DNA from: Flavobacterium sp. | Lineage (GTDB): Bacteria; Bacteroidota; Bacteroidia; Flavobacteriales; Flavobacteriaceae | Assembly (NCBI GenBank): GCA_020403245.1 | Contig: JADBYA010000049.1 | Coordinates: 1-35,125 of the forward strand | Direction of reading: 5' to 3' | DNA length: 35,125 nt | Part shown: in pieces, positions 8,386-17,991 of the stretch | Position numbering within the stretch: position 1 is the stretch's first letter | Layout: every line of letters starts with the position of its first letter | Program-made: the position numbers and the translations under genes | Notes under the pieces: generated by a model | Seen by the model: only the letters and a program-made list of their open reading frames with translations | What the model was told of the DNA's origin: nothing | Databases searched by the model: none

Positions 8386-10650
8386 TTAAAGAGTACTTAA
8401 TGCAATTTTTAATTTTTCAATTTCCAAGGGTTTCATCAAAAAATCATTAAAGTATAAATTATATTCTTCATTTTCTTTTGCAGCAATATCAGCCGTCAGA
8501 CCAAATAAAGGTGTTTCTTGGTTTGGATTAGGTAATGTTCTAATGTTTTTGGCAGCTTGGTATCCATCAAGAACAGGCATATGTATGTCCATTAGGATAT
8601 AATCATATTTAGTATGTTGTGATTTATTGGTAGCTTCAAGACCATCTTTGGCATGATCTGTAATAATGCCCCATTTTGAGAGAAGCTTTAAAGCAATCAT
8701 GGCATTGATAGCATTGTCCTCTACAAGCAGTACTTTGACGCCAATTATATTATTTTCAAAATTTACTTGTTTATTTTCTTCTGCATTCTTAGATTTCTTC
8801 AATTTCAATTCAAAGAAAAATAGTGATCCACTTTCGACTTTACTTTGAATATTAATTGTGCTTCCATAAAGTTCAATGAGTTTCTTGGTAATAGACAAAC
8901 CCAAACCTGTTCCGTCTTTTTTTCGTGTGATGCCTGTTTTGACTTGGGAAAAGCTTTCAAAAACTTTATCTATATTCTCTTTTTCAATTCCAATGCCAGT
9001 ATCTGAGACTTTGAATAACAGGGTGTCATAGTTATACGATTGATTCACAACCTTTACTTCTAACTTTATCGAACCTACATCGGTAAATTTGAGCGAATTG
9101 TTGACTAAGTTTCCTAAAATTTGAGACATTTTTGTTTCATCATAATAATAGTAATCATGAAGTTCTTTGTCAATTTTTAATTTGAATTTAATTCCTTTTT
9201 CCTTTGCTTGAAAATTATTGGCGTTCCAAAAATTTTCTAACAGTGATTTCAAATTAGATAATTTCAAATCCAAACTCATTTTGCCCAAATCGAGCTTGGT
9301 ATAATCTAAAATATTGTTAACAATTTGCATCAAATGATTAGACGAAAATTTTAATGAATCCAATAGTATGCTATCTTCAGGTTTAGTGTTTTCGTTTAAG
9401 ATAGTAGCTATAGTGGTAATAGCATTTAAAGGTGTTCGTATTTCATGACTCATGGTTGACAAAAATTCTTGTCTTATTCTAGCAGCTTCCTCTGCTTTAT
9501 TACTTTTGGCTAGTATGATGGCTTTTTCTTGTTGAAATTGTGCTTCTTTCTGCATAGCCCTCATCTTTACTATGAAGTCATAGTTTTCTATGGTCTTAAT
9601 ATTCTGAGCATTCAGGACACTTTCTTTTTCTTTAACATAATATTCAAGGTATTCTAGGGTTTTATCTATATTATCTTCAGTTTTATAGATGGTATAAAAT
9701 AAGTGAAGCAATTTGATTTTAATCATCGAAATGTTGAATGTATTAGTAATTTCTAATCCATATCTAGCATTTTTTTTGCTCATTTCAATGTCGTTAATAT
9801 CAAAATATAGTTTAGCCAATTTGGTATAAGCCATTACCAATCCTAGTTTCTCCCCCATTTCTGAATGAATGGCTATGGCTTCATTAAAATCGGCTATGGC
9901 TTCGGTATATTTTTTTTGGGCAAAATATACCTTTCCTCTGCCATAAATGGCAAAACCAAGACCTCTTACATCTTTAGTCTTTTGTTTGATTTCAATAGAT
10001 TTTAAGATATAGTTTGTAGCTTCTTGAATTTTATTTTTTTTGATGTAAATGCCCGATAAATTATTATAAGCATTCGATTCAAGATTTAATTCTTTTACCT
10101 TTTTGGCTGCATTTACAGCATTTTTTAACGATTGAATAGCTTTTTGTATATCGCCTGTAAAGTCATAAACAGTAGCTAATGACTTTTCGCATTTTGAAAT
10201 ATTGTGATAATCATTAAGATTTTTATAGACAATGAGTGCATCTATAAGATATACCACACCCATTTGAAAGTTATTTGTTTTATAATAAAACCCAGCAATA
10301 TTGTATTTGGCGTCGGCTATTCCTTTTTCGTCTCCCAGCTTTTCAAATAGCTTAATGCTTTTTAGAGACAAATTATAGGCAATATCATTCTTGCCTGTAA
10401 TCATGTAGTACAGCGATAGCTGTGTTAACGAACGAGCTTTTAAATCATCAATCTTATTTTCATTACATAAACCAAGCGCTTTATTGGTCAAATTAATACT
10501 TTCATTAAGGTTATTAATCCTTATTGCATAGGATTTTTCCAGGAGAAGATTAATTTCGTTTCTGATTTCTTTCATAAAATTATGACCAAATTGTTTTGCA
10601 TGTAATAGTAATATCTCGGCATTATTGTCCAACCATTTTTTTTCATTCAT
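8386..10650 (-). CDS. Cytoplasmic TPR hybrid histidine kinase with C-terminal receiver
   Basis: This 754-aa protein has no signal peptide or membrane helix. Residues ~30-350 form tandem TPR units (for example AYNNLSGIYIKKNKIQEATN, GRGKVYFAQKKYTEAIADFN). A coiled coil leads to a HisKA domain with the phospho-acceptor His ~402 (MSHEIRTPLNAI). An HATPase_c domain follows (NNSLKF, DTGIGI, GTGLGLSI), then a receiver domain with phospho-Asp ~688 (YILMDIHMPVLDG) and a C-terminal KP motif. It is probably the start of an internal phosphorelay. The TPR domain may sense protein partners, as in other Bacteroidetes TPR kinases. An alternative upstream TTG start at 10704 lies inside a -7-like box, so the ATG at 10650 is preferred. 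No cognate regulator is adjacent. Confidence 0.85.
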   Translation of the reverse strand: MNEKKWLDNNAEILLLHAKQFGHNFMKEIRNEINLLLEKSYAIRINNLNESINLTNKALGLCNENKIDDLKARSLTQLSLYYMITGKNDIAYNLSLKSIKLFEKLGDEKGIADAKYNIAGFYYKTNNFQMGVVYLIDALIVYKNLNDYHNISKCEKSLATVYDFTGDIQKAIQSLKNAVNAAKKVKELNLESNAYNNLSGIYIKKNKIQEATNYILKSIEIKQKTKDVRGLGFAIYGRGKVYFAQKKYTEAIADFNEAIAIHSEMGEKLGLVMAYTKLAKLYFDINDIEMSKKNARYGLEITNTFNISMIKIKLLHLFYTIYKTEDNIDKTLEYLEYYVKEKESVLNAQNIKTIENYDFIVKMRAMQKEAQFQQEKAIILAKSNKAEEAARIRQEFLSTMSHEIRTPLNAITTIATILNENTKPEDSILLDSLKFSSNHLMQIVNNILDYTKLDLGKMSLDLKLSNLKSLLENFWNANNFQAKEKGIKFKLKIDKELHDYYYYDETKMSQILGNLVNNSLKFTDVGSIKLEVKVVNQSYNYDTLLFKVSDTGIGIEKENIDKVFESFSQVKTGITRKKDGTGLGLSITKKLIELYGSTINIQSKVESGSLFFFELKLKKSKNAEENKQVNFENNIIGVKVLLVEDNAINAMIALKLLSKWGIITDHAKDGLEATNKSQHTKYDYILMDIHMPVLDGYQAAKNIRTLPNPNQETPLFGLTADIAAKENEEYNLYFNDFLMKPLEIEKLKIALSTL

Positions 10651-10701
10651 TCCAAAAATAATAAAAAAATAATGTTTTCGTTCATTTTGATAAATATAAT
10701 A

Positions 10702-10709
10702 CAAAAGTA
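10702..10709 (-). promoter_or_regulatory. Candidate -7 box (TACTTTTG) of the hybrid kinase
   Basis: Read on the minus strand this matches the Bacteroidetes TAnnTTTG element, 51 bp upstream of the ATG at 10650. A second match (TATTTTTG) lies just before that ATG. No convincing -33 TTG was found at the usual distance. Confidence 0.35.
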
Positions 10710-10738
10710 ATCGTGCTCAAGTGGTGAGAGTTGCCTTG

Positions 10739-10835
10739 TTATATTTACAGAAAATAAGTTTTTCTTACAACTATTTTGCTATATTTGTTTGTAGTATGTG
10801 AAGCTTTTTTCACAATATGAGGTTAGTGGCAAGTT
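10739..10835 (+). repeat. Dispersed promoter-like repeat, copy 1 (faces the esterase)
   Basis: The core is tttttcttacaactatttt, then TATATTTG (10780-10787; fits TAnnTTTG), GTTTG, and a TGTGAA/TTCACA hairpin (10797-10814). It ends in gaggttagtggc. Related copies occur at 11953, 17711 and 23632 (+), and inside the 257-bp elements at 31186, 33920 and 35022 (-). All point at a downstream gene. Confidence 0.65.
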
Positions 10836-10907
10836 TGTCAGGGAGAAGATTAAACCTTTTTCGATGAGAACAGTCCATTTACATGCATTTAAAAAAAAAT
10901 TAGTTTT

Positions 10908-11747
10908 ATGAGATTATGGTTATTATTATCATTGTTTTTTCTCTCGTGTGACAAGGACAATAAGACAGAACAGCATACAAATTCGGCGTACAGAATTACA
11001 AAGTCCATTATGTATAACAACGTTAATGTTGATATTATTATTGATAAACCTGTTAACAATGAAGTAGATGTATTAATTACCTATCATGGTACTGTGCAAA
11101 GTGATAGTAATATATTACCTGCTGCCGAAAATACCCTCAATCAATTTAAAAATATTTTATACCGACAAGATATGATGATTGTTAGTGTAGCACATCCGCA
11201 ACGTAATATTCTTTTTGGTGATAATATCAATCAAGCAGAAGCCGCTTTGTTATGGGTAAAGCACTCAGCAAATCAAGAATTAGGAATTACGGTTAAAAAA
11301 ATATTTCTAGCAGGGCATTCACAAGGGGGTTATTTAGTTACTCGTCTTAATACTATGCATGAAACCAACGGAGTAATTGCAAATGCACCTGGGCCTTTGA
11401 ATTTGGTTTATAGATGTCAATTAGAAGAAAATGGACAAACTCCTGCAAGTTATGTTTGCGATAATCTTAGAAATGTATATGGAACTACAGCTGTAAATTC
11501 TAATGCATATTACCAAAGGTCATTATTGAACTTTACAAATGGCTTTAAATCAGATATATTATTTGTACAAGGATTAAATGATATGGCAATTCAAATGTAT
11601 TCTTGGCCAACATTTAAGCAAGATGTATTAAATTGTTCAAATTGCATGGACCGACAATTTGTTGAAATAACTGGAGCTGGACATGGAGCAATTTTTGAAA
11701 GCCAAACAGCAAAAACTGAATTTAATAATTTTATAAATAACCACTAA
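10908..11747 (+). CDS. Alpha/beta-hydrolase (esterase/peptidase-like) lipoprotein
   Basis: This 279-aa protein has a lipoprotein signal (LLSLFFLSC, Cys14), so it is probably anchored in a membrane facing the periplasm or the outside. The alpha/beta-hydrolase triad is visible: Ser138 in the elbow GHSQGG, Asp225 in GLNDMAIQ and His259 in GAGHGA. An oxyanion-type HG sits at Y-H-G (residues 59-61). The substrate cannot be told from sequence. It is preceded by promoter-like repeat copy 1 and followed by a terminator, so it is a single-gene unit. Confidence 0.75.
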   Translation: MRLWLLLSLFFLSCDKDNKTEQHTNSAYRITKSIMYNNVNVDIIIDKPVNNEVDVLITYHGTVQSDSNILPAAENTLNQFKNILYRQDMMIVSVAHPQRNILFGDNINQAEAALLWVKHSANQELGITVKKIFLAGHSQGGYLVTRLNTMHETNGVIANAPGPLNLVYRCQLEENGQTPASYVCDNLRNVYGTTAVNSNAYYQRSLLNFTNGFKSDILFVQGLNDMAIQMYSWPTFKQDVLNCSNCMDRQFVEITGAGHGAIFESQTAKTEFNNFINNH

Positions 11748-11838
11748 TGATATTACCTACTGATAACAGCTAAGATCTCGTTTTGGCCCTATGTCAATCA
11801 ACGAAACCTGACTTAAGCGGAGTTATTACAGAAAAATT

Positions 11839-11866
11839 AAAGGGGATTTAGCATCCTCTTTTTTTT
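11839..11866 (+). terminator. Rho-independent terminator after the esterase
   Basis: The stem aaaggggat / atcctcttt (one mismatch) has a 5-nt loop and runs into a T tract. Confidence 0.65.
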
Positions 11867-11952
11867 GGAACAATTGCAACTAGGTTAGTTGTGTTTCCTC
11901 CACTTCTTCACAAATGGATTTGGTAACACTAGGGTAGATTTACTATTAATAC

Positions 11953-12113
11953 GTTTTTCTTACTACTATTTTAATATATTTGTTTGGAAGGATGTGACGT
12001 TTTATCTCGGTTTGTGGTTGGCGTTTATATTATTACGACACACTACGAAATTGAAATATATTTTTAATAATGATAATGAAGAAATTAGCAATTGCAATAT
12101 TTGGTTTGACAGT
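11953..12113 (+). repeat. 161-bp promoter plus leader duplicate, copy A (drives the retropepsin gene)
   Basis: It contains the dispersed promoter-like core (TATATTTG at 11975-11982), the 5' UTR, and the first codons of the retropepsin lipoprotein. It is about 95% identical, without indels, to 17711-17871. The ATG at 12070 is not conserved in the second copy, whereas the ATG at 12076 is, which supports 12076 as the real start. Confidence 0.85.
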
Positions 12114-13031
12114 ATTTTTCTCTAGTTGCAAATCAAGCAAAAAAAGTAGCGAAAATTTTATTCCTGTTAATCTAACAGAGAAATTTTATTGGAGCCCAGC
12201 CGAAATTAGCGGTAGACACTTTGACAAGGCCGCCATGTACCTTCCCATTAGTTTAGACACGGTAACTGAAATACATTACTCCCAGTTCGACCTTGGTTCT
12301 GACTGGACTATTTTATATCAAAATAATTTTAAAAGCATTACTGACTATAACTATTTAAAATTTGACTCTTTATCTGATTCAAATCCAGAAAGACCTTTGT
12401 TTATGATTAAAGATGTGGATTTGAATATCGGAAAAATCAATTTCGGAAAACGGAATGTGCTAGGTTTTTACAATTATGGTGAACCCATCATAAGAAAAAA
12501 GAATGCACCAGTTTCAGAAAATAGTATCGGAACAATTGGGGCAGATATTTTTCAAAATAAAATTGTGGTTATAAACTTCCCTAATCAAACAATTAGTGTT
12601 TTGGATACTACCAACAGTGCTTTGGAAAACTATTTTTCTTTTGAAAAATGCAAAATAGAAAATAAAAGAATTATGGTTACGATAATTTAAAAGGAAAAAC
12701 ACGCTTCTTTATGTATGATACAGGCGCAAGTTTATTTCCAATGATGACTTCTTTTAATTACTGGAAAGAAATAACAAATCAAAAAATAAATGACACTTTG
12801 AGTGTCACAAATTTCGGAAATCCTGTAATAATGTTTGGTTCAAACGCTTCAAAAGAAATTAATATTGGAAGGAAAACACTGGCTGATTTCGTTGTTTATT
12901 ATGCAAAAGATAATAATTTTGACAAAATGTTTAAGCAATTAAAATGTGACGGAATTATTGGAAATGCATTTTTCTTTAACAACACAATTTGTATTGACTT
13001 TAAAACAAAAAGGTTTGGAATTGCAAAATAA
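12076..13031 (+). pseudogene. Retropepsin-like aspartic protease lipoprotein, frameshifted
   Basis: The N-terminus MKKLAIAIFGLTVFFSSC is a lipoprotein signal. The first frame runs to a TAA at 12688-12690 and contains a D-L-G-S-D motif in the N-terminal half. The second frame, read from about 12666, gives KNYGYDNLKGKTRFFMYDTG, an aspartic-protease active site (DTGAS), and continues to IIGN.FFFNNTICIDFKTKRF, a typical retropepsin C-terminus. Both halves clearly belong to one ~320-residue protein. The break is a -1 shift near the AAAA run at 12664-12667, caused by a one-base loss, a sequencing error or, less likely, programmed slippage. The gene sits alone behind a 161-bp promoter-leader repeat. 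Confidence 0.8.
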
Positions 13032-13271
13032 AGCACGAACCGCTATAAGCATCTTTATACTTACTGCTGTTTTAATCTAATTTTGAAAGTTCACATTTCT
13101 TTACTAAGTTTTTAGTAGGTTTGCGTTTTGTAGCTTTTGAAAAACAACGGAATACTACAAATAATTATATTAAAATTCACCAACTATTTTTCAGTACATT
13201 ACCCCTTAATCCAAAATTCCCGAAAATCAAAAAACTTTCCACGAGGAATTTTCGCCAGGATAGTTAAAATA

Positions 13272-14024
13272 TTATCGTTCTAACCATTTTCTAAATTCCG
13301 CTGTAACTGCACTTGAAGTTATCAATCTTTTGGCACGATTTTTAACTTTAATTGACAATCGATCATTAAAATAGGGTTCTATGAGTTCTATATATTGAAT
13401 GTTGATAGCTTCTCCTCTATTGATTTGAAAAAAGATATCTGGATTTAAATCTGACACTAAATCTGAAAATTTTTGTCTAAATTCATAGGACCTACCTTGA
13501 TTATCAAATGCTTCACAAACTCCTAAATTGGTTGAAAAATACATGACATTTTTAACTTCAAGAAGCAGTGAATTGTTAACGTTTTTAATTAAAATTCGTT
13601 CTTTATAGGTTACATTCATTTTCTTTATAACTTCAGAAAAATCTAACCAATTAATAGTATTATGTTTGTGGGTCAATCGATTAAATTTATCCATTGCCTT
13701 TTCAAAACTTTTATAACTAATTGGTTTTAAAAGATAGGCAATTCCATTATTATCAAAAGCATTTTGATAAAAGTCATTAAAAGCAGTGGTAAAAATAATA
13801 GGGCAAGTGACTATTTCCTGTTGCAAAGAATTAAATACGGAGCCGTCTAACAACTTAATATCACTAAAGACTAACGATGGCATTGGGTTTTTTGAAAACC
13901 AATCTATAACTTCTTTATTACTTTTTAATAGGCCTGCAACTGTAATAGTAGGGTCGTATTTATGTATATAAAAAAGCAACTGCTCAGCATTTAAATTTTC
14001 GTCTTCTATTATTACAATAGTCAT
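13272..14024 (-). CDS. LytTR-family response regulator
   Basis: This 250-aa protein has a receiver domain (acidic pair E7-D8, phospho-Asp55 in VFSDIKLLDGS, T79/T80, K100 in LLKP) and a C-terminal LytTR DNA-binding domain (about 145-250, with ERILIKNVNNSLLLEVKNV and FFQINRGEAINIQYIE). It starts 8 bp after the LytS-type kinase stop and forms an operon with it. Members bind direct repeats upstream of surface, transport or signalling genes. The target is unknown; the neighbouring receptor gene is a candidate. Confidence 0.9.
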   Translation of the reverse strand: MTIVIIEDENLNAEQLLFYIHKYDPTITVAGLLKSNKEVIDWFSKNPMPSLVFSDIKLLDGSVFNSLQQEIVTCPIIFTTAFNDFYQNAFDNNGIAYLLKPISYKSFEKAMDKFNRLTHKHNTINWLDFSEVIKKMNVTYKERILIKNVNNSLLLEVKNVMYFSTNLGVCEAFDNQGRSYEFRQKFSDLVSDLNPDIFFQINRGEAINIQYIELIEPYFNDRLSIKVKNRAKRLITSSAVTAEFRKWLER

Positions 14025-14032
14025 TCTTGAAT

Positions 14033-15040
14033 TTATTGGATATGAATTATAGGCACTTCTACAACAAAGTTATCATTGACAACGCCAAAAAATAATTCCC
14101 TATCAAATAGGAATTGATGTCGTTTGGTAATATTTGATAGTCCAAGACCAGTATTAAAAGTATTTTCAACAAGGCGTATTGGATTAGTAATACGGATGAT
14201 ATCGCCATCTCTTTTTATTTCAATACTCAGCGGATTGGTAGAACTGCCTTCGTTATGTTTAATGGCATTTTCTAAACAAATTTGCAACGCAAAAGGAATA
14301 ATAAACCCATCTTCGTTATCAATATCAAGTAAAATAGAATAAGCCTTGTCAAATCGGCGATTAGTTAAAGAAATATATTTTCTCAAAAAAGTCAATTCTT
14401 CTTTTAGTGGAACGGTATCAAAAGCATTATGCACCAAAAAATATCGATAAACATCGGCCAATTCTTCAATAAAACCATCCACTTGGTTAAGGTCTTTTCT
14501 GGCTAATGAAGATAGGATACTTAAATTATTAAATAAAAAATGAGGTTCCATATTTTTTTTAAGCATTTGCAACTGCATACTTTCCATTTCGTGTTTTGCT
14601 TTGGTTAATTCTTTTTCTAAAATATTAGTTTCATTAAAAAAAAGATAGGCTATCGTTAAACCCGATACATAAAAATGAGCAAAGGATAATGTAAAAATTA
14701 AATTTAACCAAAGCATTTCCAAAGATGTACTTAAGCCATAACTAGCTCTAGCAAGAATATGTATTACTGTGGTAAAAAGCATAAACATTGGAAGCGTTAG
14801 TATAAATGCATAAATAAACTTCAATCGTTTTACCTTCATTTTGCTTAACCATTTCCAAGAAATTAATGTAGAAACTAATGAGCTTATTGAAACGAAAAAA
14901 GTTATAATATGCGTTGAAATATTGTTAAAATCAATATCGCCCCAAATCCTAGTAAAATAATAGTTTAGCACTTGAAAACCATTAAATAAAATAAGCAAAA
15001 ACAGGATCAGTAACACCGATAATATTTTTTTCATAACCAT
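14033..15040 (-). CDS. LytS/YehU-type sensor histidine kinase
   Basis: About four N-terminal membrane helices (roughly residues 5-25, 43-62, 75-97, 108-136) are followed by a coiled coil and a His_kinase domain. The phospho-acceptor H167 lies in KKNMEPHFLFNNL. The ATPase domain has LQICLENAIKHNE (N-box) and GLGLSN. There is no recognisable extracellular sensor domain, so the signal is probably perceived through the membrane helices. An in-frame ATG at 15034 is an equally good start. It is the upstream partner of the LytTR regulator at 13272-14024. Confidence 0.9.
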   Translation of the reverse strand: MVMKKILSVLLILFLLILFNGFQVLNYYFTRIWGDIDFNNISTHIITFFVSISSLVSTLISWKWLSKMKVKRLKFIYAFILTLPMFMLFTTVIHILARASYGLSTSLEMLWLNLIFTLSFAHFYVSGLTIAYLFFNETNILEKELTKAKHEMESMQLQMLKKNMEPHFLFNNLSILSSLARKDLNQVDGFIEELADVYRYFLVHNAFDTVPLKEELTFLRKYISLTNRRFDKAYSILLDIDNEDGFIIPFALQICLENAIKHNEGSSTNPLSIEIKRDGDIIRITNPIRLVENTFNTGLGLSNITKRHQFLFDRELFFGVVNDNFVVEVPIIHIQ

Positions 15041-15095
15041 TATTCTTTAAAAATCTTAGTGTTGATTATTTGCCAAAAACAAATTTACCTTTTTT

Positions 15096-17513
15096 TTATT
15101 TAATTCGATTGGCTTCTTCAGCTTCACTTTTCTCTTTGCTCCCTTTTACTTTAGCATTTCCAAAATTGTAGGTTAGATTTAATCGAATACTTTGGTAATC
15201 ATATTCATTTTGTCCGTTGAGAGAGGCGTTGTTTCTTATTTGACTATAGGATATCTCATTTCTTTTACTAACTATTGTAGAAGCAGTTATTCCTACACTC
15301 AGTTTTTTATCCCAAAAACTTGTGCGATACCCTACTGTTAAAAACCCAAAATAATTAATATTAGCAGTACCATCGAAAGTGGGGAAATTATGTGAATAAT
15401 TAAGTTGGACTAAATTATTTTTTCCAATTTTATACGAATTATCTATTGAAATAGCAGCCCCATATCCTTTACTCGAAGGCAATAACTGTGTGTCTCTTGA
15501 CTTAGTTTCTTGCCAATAATAACTACCGCTAAATTGAGTTTGTAAGTTATTTATTTTTGTAAAAGCATAATTGGCATAAATTCCATACTGATAAGCGTCT
15601 AACAAGTTGAAATAACTGTAACGTTGTATTTTTCCGTCTTCTAAAAATTCGGCAAAATAACTCACTTGTTGTTTTGTTAGAGAATAGTATAAGCTAGCAC
15701 TTAAATTAGAATTGTTGGAAAAAGTAAATTCGAAATTATCCGTAAATGAAGGCTGAAGCTGTGGATTTCCTTCTACATATTGAAAAGGATTTATATACCA
15801 TTGAAAAGGGTTTAGTTGTTCTAAAATGGGTCTGTTTACTCTTTTGGAATATTTAAATGAATAATTGGCATTTTCAGAAAACTGATAACTGAGATAGAAT
15901 GTTGGAAAAAAGTTGTCATATTTTCGTTCAATATTGTTTGTATTGTCTTCCGATTTTCCCTCATACTTTGTGTTTTCATATCGCATCCCGCCTTGTAAAG
16001 ACCATTTTGGGTTCAGATTAATTTCGGCAGAAGCATATATAGCCCATATATATTCATTGTAATTAAAGGTATTGGTTAGATTAGGATTTAATTCGGGTAC
16101 AGCATTTACGATATCAAAAAAACGAACATCACTCTTGTTGTCAAGAAAAGTGTATTGAGCCCCCGCTGATGTCTTTATTTTTTTGAATGGTAATGTAAAA
16201 TCCATATTGGCTATACCCAATCGATAATTGTTTACCGAAAAATTTTCTGTGGCAGAAAGAACGGAATTTTCATCAATACTATTTTCTCTTTCATTTTTAA
16301 CTTTATTGTTTAACAATTGAAATCCAATTTCAACCGATTTGCCAATGCTGTCTAATTGTTTGGTAACAAAACTATGAACCCTATTAAAATCTCCATGTAC
16401 TTTGCCGTAACCTATATTTAGCAATTCATTGGATAAAACAGAATTATTAAAAAATAAACTTCTTGAAGTATCAACCGAAACATATTTAGAATTGCTATAC
16501 TCATAAATAAGTGAAACATCAGTGCTTGAATTAAATTTATAGTTTAAATTTATAGAAGGTGTAAACTCATTGTTTTTAAAAACTTTATCTTGTCTATTAA
16601 TAGAAGAAAAGCCATCAATAAATACATTTTGATCTTTCTCGTACGCAGCAATTTTGGAATAGTTATATAATAGATTTGTAGTCATACTAAACTTATTGGT
16701 TTGATAATTCAGCACACCACTATTTCTTGTATAAAAGTAGGTTTTTTGCGTAAAGGATGAATTCAACGAGCCATTCCAACCTAAATTCGGGTTTTTCTTC
16801 AAAATGATATTGATAAGACCCGCATTTCCTTCGGCCGTATATTTGGCAGGTGGTGTTGTGATAATTTCAATTTTAGAAATAGAAGCATTGGATATGGTAC
16901 TCAAGTAAGCAATTAATGCTTCTCCTTTTAAGGAAATAGGTCTGCCATTGATAAGCACATTCAAACCACTTTTGCCTATCATCGAAACACTGGTTTCATC
17001 TACTTTCAAAAGGGGCGTATTTTTCAAGGCATCAATAGCATCGCCACCCTGTGACGCTAAAGAGTTTTCGACATTAAAAACCAATCGATCTGTTTTTTGG
17101 GTAAACAGCGGTTTTTTGCTAACAACAACTACTTCTTGTAAAGATGTAGCATCCTCTTCTAAAATAAAATTTAGTTTTAAAGTAGATGCCTTTGATGCAT
17201 CAATGTCAATTGGGCTACTCTTAAATTCTTTAAAACCAAGAGCTTTGACTTTTACAAAATAAACACCTGATTTAGTTACCTTAAAATTAAACTTCCCAAT
17301 GCTATCGGTAATGGTATAATCAAAATTTAATGTGTCATTTGTTGACACAAATACTACTGGTGTAAAACCGATGCCATTTTCTTTTGCGTCTTTCAACAAG
17401 CCCTCAACTTTATTTTGAGCGCATAATTTTGAACAATAAATAAGGGATAATGATATAAATAATAAAGCTATAATGTCACTTTTTTTCAATAATGTAATTT
17501 GCATAAATTGCAT
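15096..17513 (-). CDS. TonB-receptor-like outer membrane beta-barrel protein
   Basis: This ~805-aa protein starts at 17513 or 17504; a longer frame to 17555 lacks a better start. It has a signal peptide ending KLCAQ, a CarboxypepD_reg-like N-domain (GFTPVVFVSTNDTLNF, GKFNFKV), a plug-like domain (LKNTPLLKVDETSVSMIGKS, LINGRPISLKG, IEIITTPPAKYTAEG) and a C-terminal outer-membrane beta-barrel (OMP_b-brl_3 type). Such proteins import or sense large substrates or act in signalling. There is no SusD partner nearby. It lies between a LytS/LytTR pair and a divergent OmpR-type pair, so its expression may be controlled by one of them. Confidence 0.85.
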   Translation of the reverse strand: MQFMQITLLKKSDIIALLFISLSLIYCSKLCAQNKVEGLLKDAKENGIGFTPVVFVSTNDTLNFDYTITDSIGKFNFKVTKSGVYFVKVKALGFKEFKSSPIDIDASKASTLKLNFILEEDATSLQEVVVVSKKPLFTQKTDRLVFNVENSLASQGGDAIDALKNTPLLKVDETSVSMIGKSGLNVLINGRPISLKGEALIAYLSTISNASISKIEIITTPPAKYTAEGNAGLINIILKKNPNLGWNGSLNSSFTQKTYFYTRNSGVLNYQTNKFSMTTNLLYNYSKIAAYEKDQNVFIDGFSSINRQDKVFKNNEFTPSINLNYKFNSSTDVSLIYEYSNSKYVSVDTSRSLFFNNSVLSNELLNIGYGKVHGDFNRVHSFVTKQLDSIGKSVEIGFQLLNNKVKNERENSIDENSVLSATENFSVNNYRLGIANMDFTLPFKKIKTSAGAQYTFLDNKSDVRFFDIVNAVPELNPNLTNTFNYNEYIWAIYASAEINLNPKWSLQGGMRYENTKYEGKSEDNTNNIERKYDNFFPTFYLSYQFSENANYSFKYSKRVNRPILEQLNPFQWYINPFQYVEGNPQLQPSFTDNFEFTFSNNSNLSASLYYSLTKQQVSYFAEFLEDGKIQRYSYFNLLDAYQYGIYANYAFTKINNLQTQFSGSYYWQETKSRDTQLLPSSKGYGAAISIDNSYKIGKNNLVQLNYSHNFPTFDGTANINYFGFLTVGYRTSFWDKKLSVGITASTIVSKRNEISYSQIRNNASLNGQNEYDYQSIRLNLTYNFGNAKVKGSKEKSEAEEANRIK

Positions 17514-17710
17514 ACTATTTAGTTTATCTAAACAAAATTCAATAACTAATGGCAATTAAAATAATGCGTTAAAACGAATAACCTAAAAACTGTAATAAAT
17601 GGCTCAAAAAATGAAATAAGATAACTGTATATAACATTTAATATTTTTTCACTTTCCATTACTTGCCCTCGTATGGATTCAGAAGCGGTGGGTTACATTT
17701 CCAAATATTA

Positions 17711-17871
17711 GTTTTTCTTACTACTATTTTAATATATTTGTTTGGAAGGATGTAACGTTTTATCTCGGTTTGAGGTTGGCGTTTGTATTATTACGACACA
17801 CAACGAAATGGAAATATAATTTTAAGAAAGATAATGAAGAAATTAGCAATTGCAATATTTGGTTTGACAGT
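17711..17871 (+). repeat. 161-bp promoter plus leader duplicate, copy B (retropepsin 5' end only)
   Basis: It matches 11953-12113, with TATATTTG at 17733-17740. It carries the retropepsin start codon and its first ~13 codons; then homology stops. The leftover reading frame runs from ATG 17834 to TAA 17906-17908 (24 codons). This explains most of the 478-bp gap between the receptor and the kinase. Confidence 0.85.
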
Positions 17872-17953
17872 TAAAACCATAGAAAACAAGTGGTTGAATA
17901 GTGTCTAACGATAGGTACAACTAATTTTGGATAAAAAAATTCTTGAAACATAT

Positions 17954-17961
17954 TATCTTTG
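17954..17961 (+). promoter_or_regulatory. Candidate -7 box (TATCTTTG) of the OmpR-type kinase operon
   Basis: It is an exact TAnnTTTG match 30 bp upstream of the ATG at 17992. A TTG at 17927-17929 lies 24 bp upstream, slightly too far for a typical -33 element. The possible TTG start at 17959 falls inside this box and is therefore unlikely. Confidence 0.45.
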
Positions 17962-17991
17962 TTACAATTGAAAAACTTACGAAATTCACGT

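Noticed and set aside
11889..12125. 78-codon + strand ORF across the promoter-like repeat
   Set aside because: It covers the 161-bp promoter repeat, overlaps the real lipoprotein start in another frame, and the protein has no recognisable features.
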